Source: Alloalcanivorax gelatiniphagus
GTDB taxonomy: Bacteria; Pseudomonadota; Gammaproteobacteria; Pseudomonadales; Alcanivoracaceae
Length of the DNA: 64,000 nt
NCBI RefSeq assembly: GCF_005938655.1
Contig: NZ_VCQT01000022.1
Coordinates: forward strand, 186,001 to 250,000
Direction: 5' to 3'
This document shows, one piece after another, positions 38,225-45,726 of this stretch. The notes below the pieces were generated by a model. That model was not told where the DNA came from, searched no databases, and saw only the letters and a program-made list of their open reading frames with translations. Position 1 is the first letter of the stretch. Each line of letters opens with the position of its first letter. A program made the position numbers and the translations under genes.

Positions 38225-38548
38225 TTACTTCTCCACCCACTGGCCGGTGGGGGTTTTCACATATTCACCGCCGGGGGTTTTCTCGATGGCTTTCTGGCCC
38301 GCCAGGTTGGCCACCTGCTCCAGGGTGATGCCGTTCTGTTTGGCGATGCGCTCGTAGGCGGCGCGGCGCTTGTCGTTGATGTCCGACACCAGCTCCACCG
38401 CTTCCGGCGTGGCTTTGACCACACCCAGATAACCGTTGGGCTGTTCGCCCACCAGCCCCTGGCTCTTGGCCTGGTTCAGATCCAGCGCGAACACCGTGCC
38501 GGAGAACAGCAAGGCGGCGGCGAGCAACAGATAACGCAGCTTTGTCAT
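38225..38548 (-). CDS. ydbL: YdbL-family (DUF1318) periplasmic protein
   Basis: A 107-residue periplasmic protein with a signal peptide (MTKLRYLLLAAALLFSGTVFA) and the DUF1318 body (LDLNQAKSQGLVGEQPNGYL; INDKRRAAYERIAKQNGIT; VANLAGQKAIEKTPGGEYV). In E. coli, YdbL modulates the YdbH-YnbE bridge in phospholipid transport to the outer membrane. I choose 38548 because GGAGAA lies at ideal distance and the signal peptide starts there; an upstream ATG at 38572 overlaps the ynbE stop. Last gene of ydbH-ynbE-ydbL. Confidence 0.9.
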   Translation of the reverse strand: MTKLRYLLLAAALLFSGTVFALDLNQAKSQGLVGEQPNGYLGVVKATPEAVELVSDINDKRRAAYERIAKQNGITLEQVANLAGQKAIEKTPGGEYVKTPTGQWVEK

Positions 38549-38571
38549 GGGTTTTCTCCGCAAATTCCTCA

Positions 38572-38757
38572 TCAGAACAACTCGCTGTCTTCGCTGAACA
38601 GCTGGTCGATGTCCTTTTCCACCTTGAGGCGGATTTCATGATCGATCTTTACATTGAGGTTGATGGTGATCGGCTCCTTGGGCGCCTCCAGCGCCACCCG
38701 CGGGGTGCAGGCGGCAAGGGGCAGGAGCGACAACAGCAGCCACACTGATTTCATCAT
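38572..38757 (-). CDS. ynbE: YnbE-family outer-membrane lipoprotein
   Basis: A 61-residue lipoprotein with lipobox LLPLAACTP (Cys17), then a short conserved strand EPITINLNVKIDHEIRLKVE. In E. coli, YnbE stacks beta-strands onto the C-terminus of YdbH to complete an intermembrane bridge. It overlaps the ydbH stop (ATGA). Length matches the E. coli protein. Confidence 0.9.
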   Translation of the reverse strand: MMKSVWLLLSLLPLAACTPRVALEAPKEPITINLNVKIDHEIRLKVEKDIDQLFSEDSELF

Positions 38758-41363
38758 TTCGACTCCGTCATGACCTGATCGGTGATCTGATCACCGATGC
38801 GCAGACTGCGCAACAGCTCCAGCACATTCTCCCGGTGTGTGTAATTAAAGACCACCGGAAGGTCGTTTCGTTGCGGATTTTCACCGCGAATGGTGACCCG
38901 GGCATCCAACCAGCCATCGGCGGCCATATCCACCGTGGCCTGGAAGGTGTCGATGCGCAAAGGATTAAGCGCGTCCAGGGCGATGGACACCGCCTGGTTG
39001 GATTTTGCCATGGCCTGGGCGCCGCTGGACGGCAGGATCACCAGCGACAGGGGCGTCTCGTTGGCGAGCCGGCCCTGGTTCACGGCGATGCTGTCGGCCA
39101 GCAACCGCAGGGGAATGTAGCCCCCCACCCGGCCGGACAGGCCCACCGCCGGGTCGCCCTGCAGGGCGGCCAGCTGTTCCAGCTCGATGCGCGTCAGCAC
39201 CACCGGCTGCCAGGCCGGCGACGGCCAGGTCAGTCGCGGCGCGCGAATCTCGCCGCCCAGGGTGTTGGCCTGCACCCGGCGCACGGTCCAGGTGGACAGA
39301 TCGCTGTCCAGGTCCATGCGGATATCGGTGATCGGCACGCCCACGTCCAGCCGGGCCAGGGTCAGCGGCGTCACCGTGGCCAGGCTGGGGCGCTGGCCGT
39401 CCCAGCCCAGGGCCAGTTCCAGATCCAGGTCGCGGGCCTGCACGCTGCCCCAGTCCAGAGCCAGGTCCTGGCCGCGCAGACGCCCGTCCAGGGTCAGGGT
39501 ATTGGCCCAGCGCCAGTTGCCGTCCAGGGATAGCTCGCCGCCCTGCAGGCTCATCGGCAGCCCCCGGCTCATCACCGGTCGCAGCGGCGTGGCGCCGCTC
39601 AGGGTGCCGGCGTAACCGGTGCCCCGGGCCCGGCCGGCCAGGCTCAGGGTGGTGTCCCACTGGGGCACCCGCAGGTTGGCGCCGAAGCGGGCGCCGTCCA
39701 GGCGCGCCTCGCCGGTCACCGGCGGCAGCGTCCAGCGCTCCGCCACCAGGCCCTCGGCATCCAGCGACAGGCGGCCATGGAGGCCGTCTTCCGCCAACAC
39801 CAGCGGCGTGGTCAGGCGGGCGGTGACCGGCCGGATCAGCAGGCGTTCGCGCACCGCCCGGGACAGGGCCACGGTGGCACCGGCCAGCAGCCGGGGCTGC
39901 CCGGCGTAGTCCCAGCGCCCGTTCAGGGTCAACACGCCGCCGTCCAGTTCCGGCAGCGGCCCGCCACGGCCGGACAGGTTGCCGGCCCAGGTATCGCCGT
40001 CCCGGCGGGCGTCGGCTTTGGCGCTGAAGGGAATCGACTGGTAGCGGCCTTCCAGGCTGGCGGTCACCGGCCAGTGCGGCGGCGTCACCCCGGCCACCGG
40101 CACCCTGGCGGTAACATCCAGGTCAGCGTCGCGCAGGCGCACCCGGGCCGGCTCGCCGTGCACGCCGGTGGGGCCGGCATCGCCGCGCCAACCGCCGCTG
40201 AGCCGGTAGCCCTGCCAGCGGCCGCCCAGCTCCACGGCCCCCCGCCACTGCATGTCATTGGGCCGCCAATAGACCCGGCTGTCGGTGGTGGTCAGGGTGG
40301 CGTCCTGGTAGGCCGCGGTCAGCGGCAGCGCCACCTCGCCCTCCCCGGCCAGGGGCACCTCCACCGGCTCGCGCAGACGCACGGTCAGCCCCGGGTCCGC
40401 CACGCGGACCTGGAACGGCGCCACCGCCACCCGGTCCTCGAACCACTGGAAGCGCACCTCGCCGTCCAGGCCCTCGCCCAGCACCAGCCGGCCTTCGCCG
40501 TGGCCCAGCCTTTCCGCGTCGCTGCCCAGCGTGAGCGCGGCCCGGCCCTGGGGCCCGTGCGCTTCCAGCGCCGCGTCCGCCCGCCGCAGGGCCGCCCCCT
40601 GCCCTTCGGCGGTCAGCTCCCGGCCGGGCACCAGCACCCAGCCGGCGCCCAGCGCCAGGGGCTCGTCCAGGGCCGCGCGCAGCCGCCAGTCCAGACCGGT
40701 CCAGCGGGCGCGCACCGTCAGGTCCCCTCGCGGGCCCTGGCTTTCCTCATTATCCTGGCTTTCCAGGCCCAGCCCCTGGCCGAGCAGGGTCAATTCCCCC
40801 TGGAAGCGGTCGCTGTCGAAGGCCGTGCCGGAAGGCCACTGACCGTCGCCCTGAAGGCGCGCCGTGCCGGTGAACCCCTGACGCAGCGGCGCCGCCCGCA
40901 GGGTGCCGGTGACACGCCAGCGGCCGTTGCTCTTGCGGTATTCGCCGTTCAACTCGCTGTCACGGAACTCCGCCCGCGCCCGCCAAAGGCCACCGGCCTG
41001 GGTCAGATGAGCCAGAAACGGCGGGTAGTCCTGGTACTGCAGCGCCCAAACGGTCACGTCCAGGCCCGGCAGATCCGGCAGCGACAGCGGACCATCGTCG
41101 CCCTGGGAGGGGCAGTCGTTGATGCCCAGGCTGTCCACCGACAGGGTCAGCGGCCGAAGCCCGCCAAGACGCACCCCATGGGCCTCCGCCAGCCGGCAGC
41201 CGCCGCTTTCATACCAGAAGGTGTCCAGGGTCGGCCCCTGCCGCCAGCCCGGGCCCTGCCAGTGCAGGCCGAACAACGGCAGCGACAACAGCGCCACCAG
41301 CGGTAGCAACAGCAGGCAAAGGGGGATCAGCCAGAGGAGATTCTTGTTGCGGAATGACACCAA
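38754..41363 (-). CDS. ydbH: YdbH-family AsmA-like intermembrane phospholipid transport protein
   Basis: An 869-residue protein with one N-terminal inner-membrane helix (about 8-28, LLWLIPLCLLLLPLVALLSL) and a long periplasmic body of repeated beta-strands, the AsmA-like groove that carries phospholipids to the outer membrane redundantly with TamB and YhdP. The conserved C-terminal YdbH part includes GRVGGYIPLRLLADSIAVNQ and FNYTHRENVLELLRSLRIG. Length matches E. coli YdbH (879). First gene of the ydbH-ynbE-ydbL operon. REP elements and the tRNA-Pro repeats lie upstream. Confidence 0.92.
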   Translation of the reverse strand: MVSFRNKNLLWLIPLCLLLLPLVALLSLPLFGLHWQGPGWRQGPTLDTFWYESGGCRLAEAHGVRLGGLRPLTLSVDSLGINDCPSQGDDGPLSLPDLPGLDVTVWALQYQDYPPFLAHLTQAGGLWRARAEFRDSELNGEYRKSNGRWRVTGTLRAAPLRQGFTGTARLQGDGQWPSGTAFDSDRFQGELTLLGQGLGLESQDNEESQGPRGDLTVRARWTGLDWRLRAALDEPLALGAGWVLVPGRELTAEGQGAALRRADAALEAHGPQGRAALTLGSDAERLGHGEGRLVLGEGLDGEVRFQWFEDRVAVAPFQVRVADPGLTVRLREPVEVPLAGEGEVALPLTAAYQDATLTTTDSRVYWRPNDMQWRGAVELGGRWQGYRLSGGWRGDAGPTGVHGEPARVRLRDADLDVTARVPVAGVTPPHWPVTASLEGRYQSIPFSAKADARRDGDTWAGNLSGRGGPLPELDGGVLTLNGRWDYAGQPRLLAGATVALSRAVRERLLIRPVTARLTTPLVLAEDGLHGRLSLDAEGLVAERWTLPPVTGEARLDGARFGANLRVPQWDTTLSLAGRARGTGYAGTLSGATPLRPVMSRGLPMSLQGGELSLDGNWRWANTLTLDGRLRGQDLALDWGSVQARDLDLELALGWDGQRPSLATVTPLTLARLDVGVPITDIRMDLDSDLSTWTVRRVQANTLGGEIRAPRLTWPSPAWQPVVLTRIELEQLAALQGDPAVGLSGRVGGYIPLRLLADSIAVNQGRLANETPLSLVILPSSGAQAMAKSNQAVSIALDALNPLRIDTFQATVDMAADGWLDARVTIRGENPQRNDLPVVFNYTHRENVLELLRSLRIGDQITDQVMTESK

Positions 41364-41448
41364 ACCTTAGTCCTTGGTCGGAGTTACCGAAGCATGGCGG
41401 TTTCTGTCACAAGAATACAGTCTTGAAGCGGTTCGGGGGACCGTGCTT

Positions 41449-41509
41449 TCGCGGCTGAAGCCGCTCCTACACCCCTCCCCACCCGGTAGGAGCGGCTTCA
41501 GCCGCGATC
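41449..41509. repeat. REP palindrome pair, third copy (opposite arrangement)
   Basis: An inverted arm (41449-41470) precedes a forward arm (41486-41509) starting GTAGGAGCGGCTTCAGCCGC, the reverse of the order at 7208 and 38133. It lies upstream of ydbH. Confidence 0.88.
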
Positions 41510-41520
41510 AGCGCCGAAAA

Positions 41521-41890
41521 CGAAAAAGGCCCGGCATAAAGCCGAGCCTTTTTGTTTCGATTTGGTCGGGACGGAAGGGTCCGACAGGTTCCCGGTGCAA
41601 GCACTGCTTGCACCCTGGCGGACGCCCGAGGCCGGCAGGCCGAGGGCCGGCAATCCGCCCCATGCTTGCGCCAGAACGAAAAAGGCCCGGCATAAAGCCG
41701 AGCCTTTTTGTTTCGATTTGGTCGGGACGGAAGGGTCCGACAGGTTCCCGGTGCAAGCACTGCTTGCACCCTGGCGGACGCCCGAGGCCGGCAGGCCGAG
41801 GGCCGGCAATCCGCCCCATGCCTGCGCCAGAACGAAAAAGGCCCGGCATAAAGCCGAGCCTTTTTGTTTCGATTTGGTCGGGACGGAAGG
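41521..41890. repeat. 156-bp tandem repeats, each with the tRNA-Pro tail and a terminator
   Basis: Units start at 41521, 41677 and 41833 (period exactly 156; the third is partial). Each contains, on the minus strand, the last 16 bases of tRNA-Pro (CCTTCCGTCCCGACCA; 41563, 41719 and 41875 mark the CCA ends) followed by a terminator hairpin. Only the third copy extends further into the tRNA. This fills most of the gene-free stretch 41364-42107; the rest is REP and attachment-site sequence. Confidence 0.93.
41835..41865 (-). terminator. intrinsic terminator downstream of tRNA-Pro (also in the two repeats)
   Basis: AAAAAGGC-CCGGC and GCCGAGCCTTTTT form a long stem around ATAAA, ending in T5 in the direction of tRNA-Pro. 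The same structure repeats 156 and 312 bases to the left. Confidence 0.85.
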
Positions 41891-41923
41891 ATTCGAACCT
41901 TCGACCCCTTGCACCCCATGCAA
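41875..41923 (-). other. truncated tRNA-Pro(GGG) 3' half: island attachment site
   Basis: The minus strand holds the anticodon loop ATGGGGT (GGG), the stem GCAAG, a T-arm GAAGGTTCGAATCCTTC, the acceptor CGTCCCG and ACCA. No D-arm or 5' acceptor follows on the other side; sequence right of 41923 is unrelated. Together with the integrase at 42108 this indicates an attachment core of about 45-49 bases, with the complete tRNA expected at the far end of island B. Confidence 0.82.
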
Positions 41924-42107
41924 TTTCCGCACGGATACGCACGGACCCTGGCGAACCTCCTAAGAGGGCTCTATCATAGCAAACACGCGGCTTTCAGGCC
42001 GCTTTTCTGTTTACACCAATCCGCTGGCATCCGCCGACAGCCAGCCGATCTGGTGGGGCAAAAGTGGGGCAAAATTATCAAACCTCAGATCCTGCAGGGG
42101 GTAGGAC

Positions 42108-43484
42108 ATGACCAAGCTGACGGCTAAGCAACTGGAAGCCCTCACCGCAACGGATGACGGCAGGACACTACGCGAGGATAACGGCCTGGTCGCCAAGGTC
42201 CGCGCCGGCGTTCGTGGCGTCACGGCACTGTTTCGCTATGAGTTCAAGCTGGATGGGGTCAAGCGCGATTACCGCCTCGGCAGCTGGCCCAAGAACACAC
42301 TCGCTCAGATTCGGGCCAAGCGTGACGAAGCCAAAGCCTCAGTCGCTAAAGGTATCAACCCCAACGCCGCCCAGAAGGCAGCCAGGATTGAAGCCCAAGC
42401 CGCCATTGCCTCAACCATCGCCGAAGCCGAGCGCCAAGCGTCGGAAAACAGGACGGTGAACGAGCTATTTGAAGCCTGGCTCGACGATGGGGTATCACGG
42501 CAAGATGGCAACGCCGAACTCCGCAGAAGTTTTGGCAAAGACGTGCTCCCCTTGATTGGCAAGACGCCGCTGCGTGCCTTGACCGATAAGGACCTTCTCT
42601 CCGTGCTCAGAACAGTAAAGGCTCGCGGCCTGAACCGCTCCGTCGTCATTCTGAACAACGACATGGGTCAAATGCTGCGTTGGGCGGAGAAGCGGCAACC
42701 CTGGCGCACCTTGATGGCTGACGGGAACCCCGCCGACCTGGTGGATGTCACCACCCTGCTGGATAGCGACTATCAGGAAGAACGGGAGCGGGTGCTCTCC
42801 GCCGAAGAGATCCGAGAGCTGCATGACATCTTCGAGAAGCTGGAAGCGGATTACGCTGCCCTGCCGGCGGGCCAGAAATACAGCGGCATCCGCCCGGTAA
42901 ACCCCCGCGTGCAAAGCGCCATCTGGATATGCCTGGCAACCCTATGCCGCATCGGCGAGCTGCTTCAAGCGGAGTGGAAGCATGTCGACTTTGACACCGG
43001 TCTCTGGTTCATTCCCGCGAAGAACACCAAAGGACATCGCGGAAAGCGGCAGGATCATCATGTCTTTCTGTCGCCTTTTGCATTGTCACAGTTCAAACGG
43101 CTACACCAGGAAACCGGCCACACTGCCTTCCTATTTCCCAACAGAGCCGGAGATAGCCACGTCAACACCAAAAATGTCAGCAAACTGATCGGTGACCGGC
43201 AATGCCGCTTCAAGAATCGCAGCAAACCTCTGGCCGGCCGGCATCATGATGACAGTCTAGTCTTGGCAAATGGCCAAAATGGCGCATGGACGCCGCACGA
43301 CATGCGCCGCACTGGCGCGACAATGATGCAAGCGATCGGCGTACCGCTCGACATCATTGATCGCTGTCAAAACCATCTTCTGGGCGGCTCGAAAGTCCGG
43401 CGGCACTACCTGCGCCATGACTACGCCAAAGAGAAAACTGAGGCATGGAAACTGCTAGGGGAGCACATAGAAGCGTTACTGTAA
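42108..43484 (+). CDS. tyrosine integrase (tRNA-Pro island)
   Basis: A 458-residue integrase with DUF4102-like N-terminal arm-binding domain (LVAKVRAGVRGVTALFRYEF; RLGSWPKNTLAQIRAKRDEA), core-binding region (about 115-200) and catalytic domain. Catalytic residues: Arg in CRIGELLQAEW, H-x-x-R in PHDMRRTGAT, His in DRCQNHLLG and Tyr in HYLRHDYAKEK. It shows little similarity to the island A integrase beyond the family layout, fitting a different tRNA target. GGGGG plus AGGACATG precedes the start. It lies 184 bases from the tRNA-Pro half. The 184 bases between them hold only an imperfect hairpin (GCGGCTTTCAGGCCGC). Confidence 0.92.
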   Translation: MTKLTAKQLEALTATDDGRTLREDNGLVAKVRAGVRGVTALFRYEFKLDGVKRDYRLGSWPKNTLAQIRAKRDEAKASVAKGINPNAAQKAARIEAQAAIASTIAEAERQASENRTVNELFEAWLDDGVSRQDGNAELRRSFGKDVLPLIGKTPLRALTDKDLLSVLRTVKARGLNRSVVILNNDMGQMLRWAEKRQPWRTLMADGNPADLVDVTTLLDSDYQEERERVLSAEEIRELHDIFEKLEADYAALPAGQKYSGIRPVNPRVQSAIWICLATLCRIGELLQAEWKHVDFDTGLWFIPAKNTKGHRGKRQDHHVFLSPFALSQFKRLHQETGHTAFLFPNRAGDSHVNTKNVSKLIGDRQCRFKNRSKPLAGRHHDDSLVLANGQNGAWTPHDMRRTGATMMQAIGVPLDIIDRCQNHLLGGSKVRRHYLRHDYAKEKTEAWKLLGEHIEALL

Positions 43485-43526
43485 GCGTTGGCCCGCCCCA
43501 TGTTGAGCGAGCAGCAGGGGCCATCC

Positions 43527-44018
43527 CTACTCGAACAGGGCGGCGACTTCCTGCAAGATCTCTACAGCCGAATCAAAATCCACACTTTCATCATCGTCAG
43601 CGTACGACATCGCATCCACAAACTGCCTGTACTCTTCGCGATACTCCTCATCGTTGTCCAGGCACTCGATGGCCTCCTGAATCGACTCTGTAAACGGGGC
43701 CTGAGTATCTCGCTTTCCTGTCTGCCGATCGCCTTCGAATGAGGAGTCTGCGACATCCACAAACAGCTCTTCATCTTCCCTAATCACAGAGATCAGCGGA
43801 GCAATATCGTGAAGATGGCGAACCATCTCAGGATCCTCACCATGAGCTGATCGATTACTCTTCAGCACACGCCATGTCAACGCACTCAACTTGTCGGCTG
43901 CAGTCTCAATCGGCGGCAGGCGCAAGATTTCGACTTCAGGCTCAGTCTCTGTGTAGTACGAAATGAAAGACTGAATATAGTGGCATAGTGGCTTTGGTGA
44001 TTTTGAGTGTATGATCAC
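43527..44018 (-). pseudogene. AbiEii/AbiGii-type nucleotidyltransferase toxin, C-terminal fragment
   Basis: A 163-residue frame whose first seven residues (from 44018) come from the adjacent IS end. The rest resembles the C-terminal part of AbiEii-type toxins: LRLPPIETAADKLSALTWRV followed by MVRHLHDIAPLI and an acidic helical tail. Family members are about 280-340 residues, and the N-terminal catalytic GSxxD half is absent here and not found beyond the IS. The cognate antitoxin AbiEi is also missing. So an abortive-infection toxin was cut by the IS and is probably inactive. The family call rests on two short motifs. Confidence 0.6.
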
Positions 44019-45286
44019 TCAGATAGAAAGTCCGGTAACGATAATGACAAAGAAGAGAACGTTCAGTCCGGAATTCCGCTTGGCGGAGGCCTAGCTCGGT
44101 CGACCAGGGCTATTCACTGAAAGCGGCCTGTGATGCCATGGGGGTTGGCGAGTTCACCATGGAGTACTGGGTTCGCAAGCTCCCTTCCGAATGAGCAGGC
44201 AACGTACCGAAAGGCGAAGCCCTGACCCCGGAACAGCGTGAGATTCAGGAACAGAAACGCAAGCTGCGGCGGGTGGAGGAAGAAAAGGAAATCTTAAAAT
44301 AAGGCTACTGCTCTCTTGATGTCGGACTCCCTGAACAATTCTCGATAATTGAGCGACTTGAACGGTGCAACGCCTATGTCAGGTATTTGGGGTTCATCGC
44401 AGCAGCTACCGGCCGGCGTGACCGGGACAAAGAGCGCTGTGAGGCTGAGAAAACGCTGCTGGATCAGGTTGTCGAGGCGCATGCTGCCAGTAACGGCTCT
44501 GCGGGGCTCGCAGCATTGCCAAGATCGCCACCCAGGCTGGAACGACACTGAGCCGGTACCGTGCCGGCAGACGGATGAAGCAGTTAGGGCTGGTCAGCAC
44601 GCGGCCGCCAGGGCACTCCTACAAGAAGGCGGATCAGCCACACCTGGACATCCCGAACCGTCTTGATCAGGAGTTCGATGTAAAGGAGCCCAATCAGGCT
44701 TGGACCGGAGATACTACCTATATCTGGACAGGAGTGCGCTGGGCTTACCTGGCGGTGGTTATCGACTTTTTCCTGTAAACCCGTGGACTGGGCGCTGTCC
44801 CTGCCCCCCAATACGGAACTGGTAAAGAAGCCCCTAACCATTGCCTATAGGTCGTGGGGCGAGCCACAGGGCGTCATGTTTCATTCAGATCAGGAGTGCC
44901 AGTACACCAGCCTGGGATTCCGAGAGTTGCTCTGGCGCCATCACATGAAGCAGAGTCTCAGCCGGCGAGGAAGTTGCTGGGATAACGCCCCGACAGAGCG
45001 GTTCTTCAGGATTTTGAAAACGGAGTGGGTACCGGAAATCGGGTATCCGTGCTGTATCTCGGCGAAGCAGTCGATCACGGACTATATGATCGGCTATTAC
45101 AGCGTTCTGCGACCGCACAAGCACAACGGCGAGCTGCCGCGCAATGTCGCAGCAGGCTTACTGGAAAACTCAAAAGACGGCGGCCTGAAATACTTGGCCA
45201 CTACACTTGGAGTTAATCACAGTCAGTTGAATTCAAACAGAACGGTCTGGGCAAACTCCGTGTAGCTTGATCACAGTCAAAAATCA
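43998..45286 (+). mobile_element. IS3-family element, decayed
   Basis: Imperfect terminal repeats: TGATTTTGAGTGTATGATCA at 43998 and the inverse of TGATCACAGTCAAAAATCA ending at 45286. Between them are orfA- and orfB-like transposase fragments. No matching target duplication is visible, consistent with flanking deletion. Confidence 0.7.
44044..45265 (+). pseudogene. IS3-family transposase OrfA/OrfB, frameshifted
   Basis: OrfA starts MTKKRTFSPEFRLAEA but meets a TAG after 16 codons and more stops later. The orfB part is split over three frames (44349-44666, 44575-44778, 44783-45265). The last carries the DDE core: MFHSDQECQYTS with the second Asp and SRRGSCWDNAPTERFF before the final Glu. Several frameshifts and stops make it inactive. 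Confidence 0.82.
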
Positions 45287-45324
45287 CTATCTCAACCAAC
45301 TGATGGCGCGGCTTCAGACGCCTA

Positions 45325-45699
45325 CTATACCTCGGACAGTGCCTCCCTGACCTTGCCGGCAACCTGTTTCAGTTCGTTGTTTTCAATCGCCGTCATTGAA
45401 GCTACGGGATCTATCGCGCTGACTTCGATACCTTCAGACGTTTCCCGCAGAATGACATTGCACGGCAACATGGCCCCTACCCGGGGCTCTACACCAATGG
45501 CTTCCCACGCCATAGCAGGATTACACGCCCCAAGGATCCGGTACGCGGGCATTTCCTTGTCAAGCTTCTCCTTCATCGTGGCTTTGACATCAATTTCTGT
45601 CAGCACCCCAAAACCGTGATCTGTGAGGGACTGACGAGTTCGCTTGTCAACTTCCTCAAAATTGGCATCTTCTATAATTCGATCAATCGTGTACGGCAT
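45325..45699 (-). CDS. DUF302-domain protein
   Basis: A 124-residue cytoplasmic DUF302 protein (residues about 25-90: GFGVLTEIDVKATMKEKLDK; YRILGACNPAMAWEAI; GAMLPCNVILRE). DUF302 proteins often neighbour metal-resistance genes; their function is unsettled. I place the start at 45699 because GGAG lies 7 bases upstream; an in-frame ATG at 45714 overlaps that site. It follows the P-type ATPase gene on the same strand and probably belongs to its transcript. Confidence 0.88.
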   Translation of the reverse strand: MPYTIDRIIEDANFEEVDKRTRQSLTDHGFGVLTEIDVKATMKEKLDKEMPAYRILGACNPAMAWEAIGVEPRVGAMLPCNVILRETSEGIEVSAIDPVASMTAIENNELKQVAGKVREALSEV

Positions 45700-45726
45700 A
45701 GGTATCTCCAACAAATCCGACGTATA

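Noticed and set aside
41563-41770. Two further tRNA-Pro genes in the 156-bp repeats
   Set aside because: Only the 16-base 3' tail is kept; no anticodon or T-arm can be folded.
41467-41942. Overlapping frames of 133-150 codons in both directions across the tRNA-Pro repeats
   Set aside because: They only translate the 156-bp repeat three times and cover terminators and tRNA sequence.
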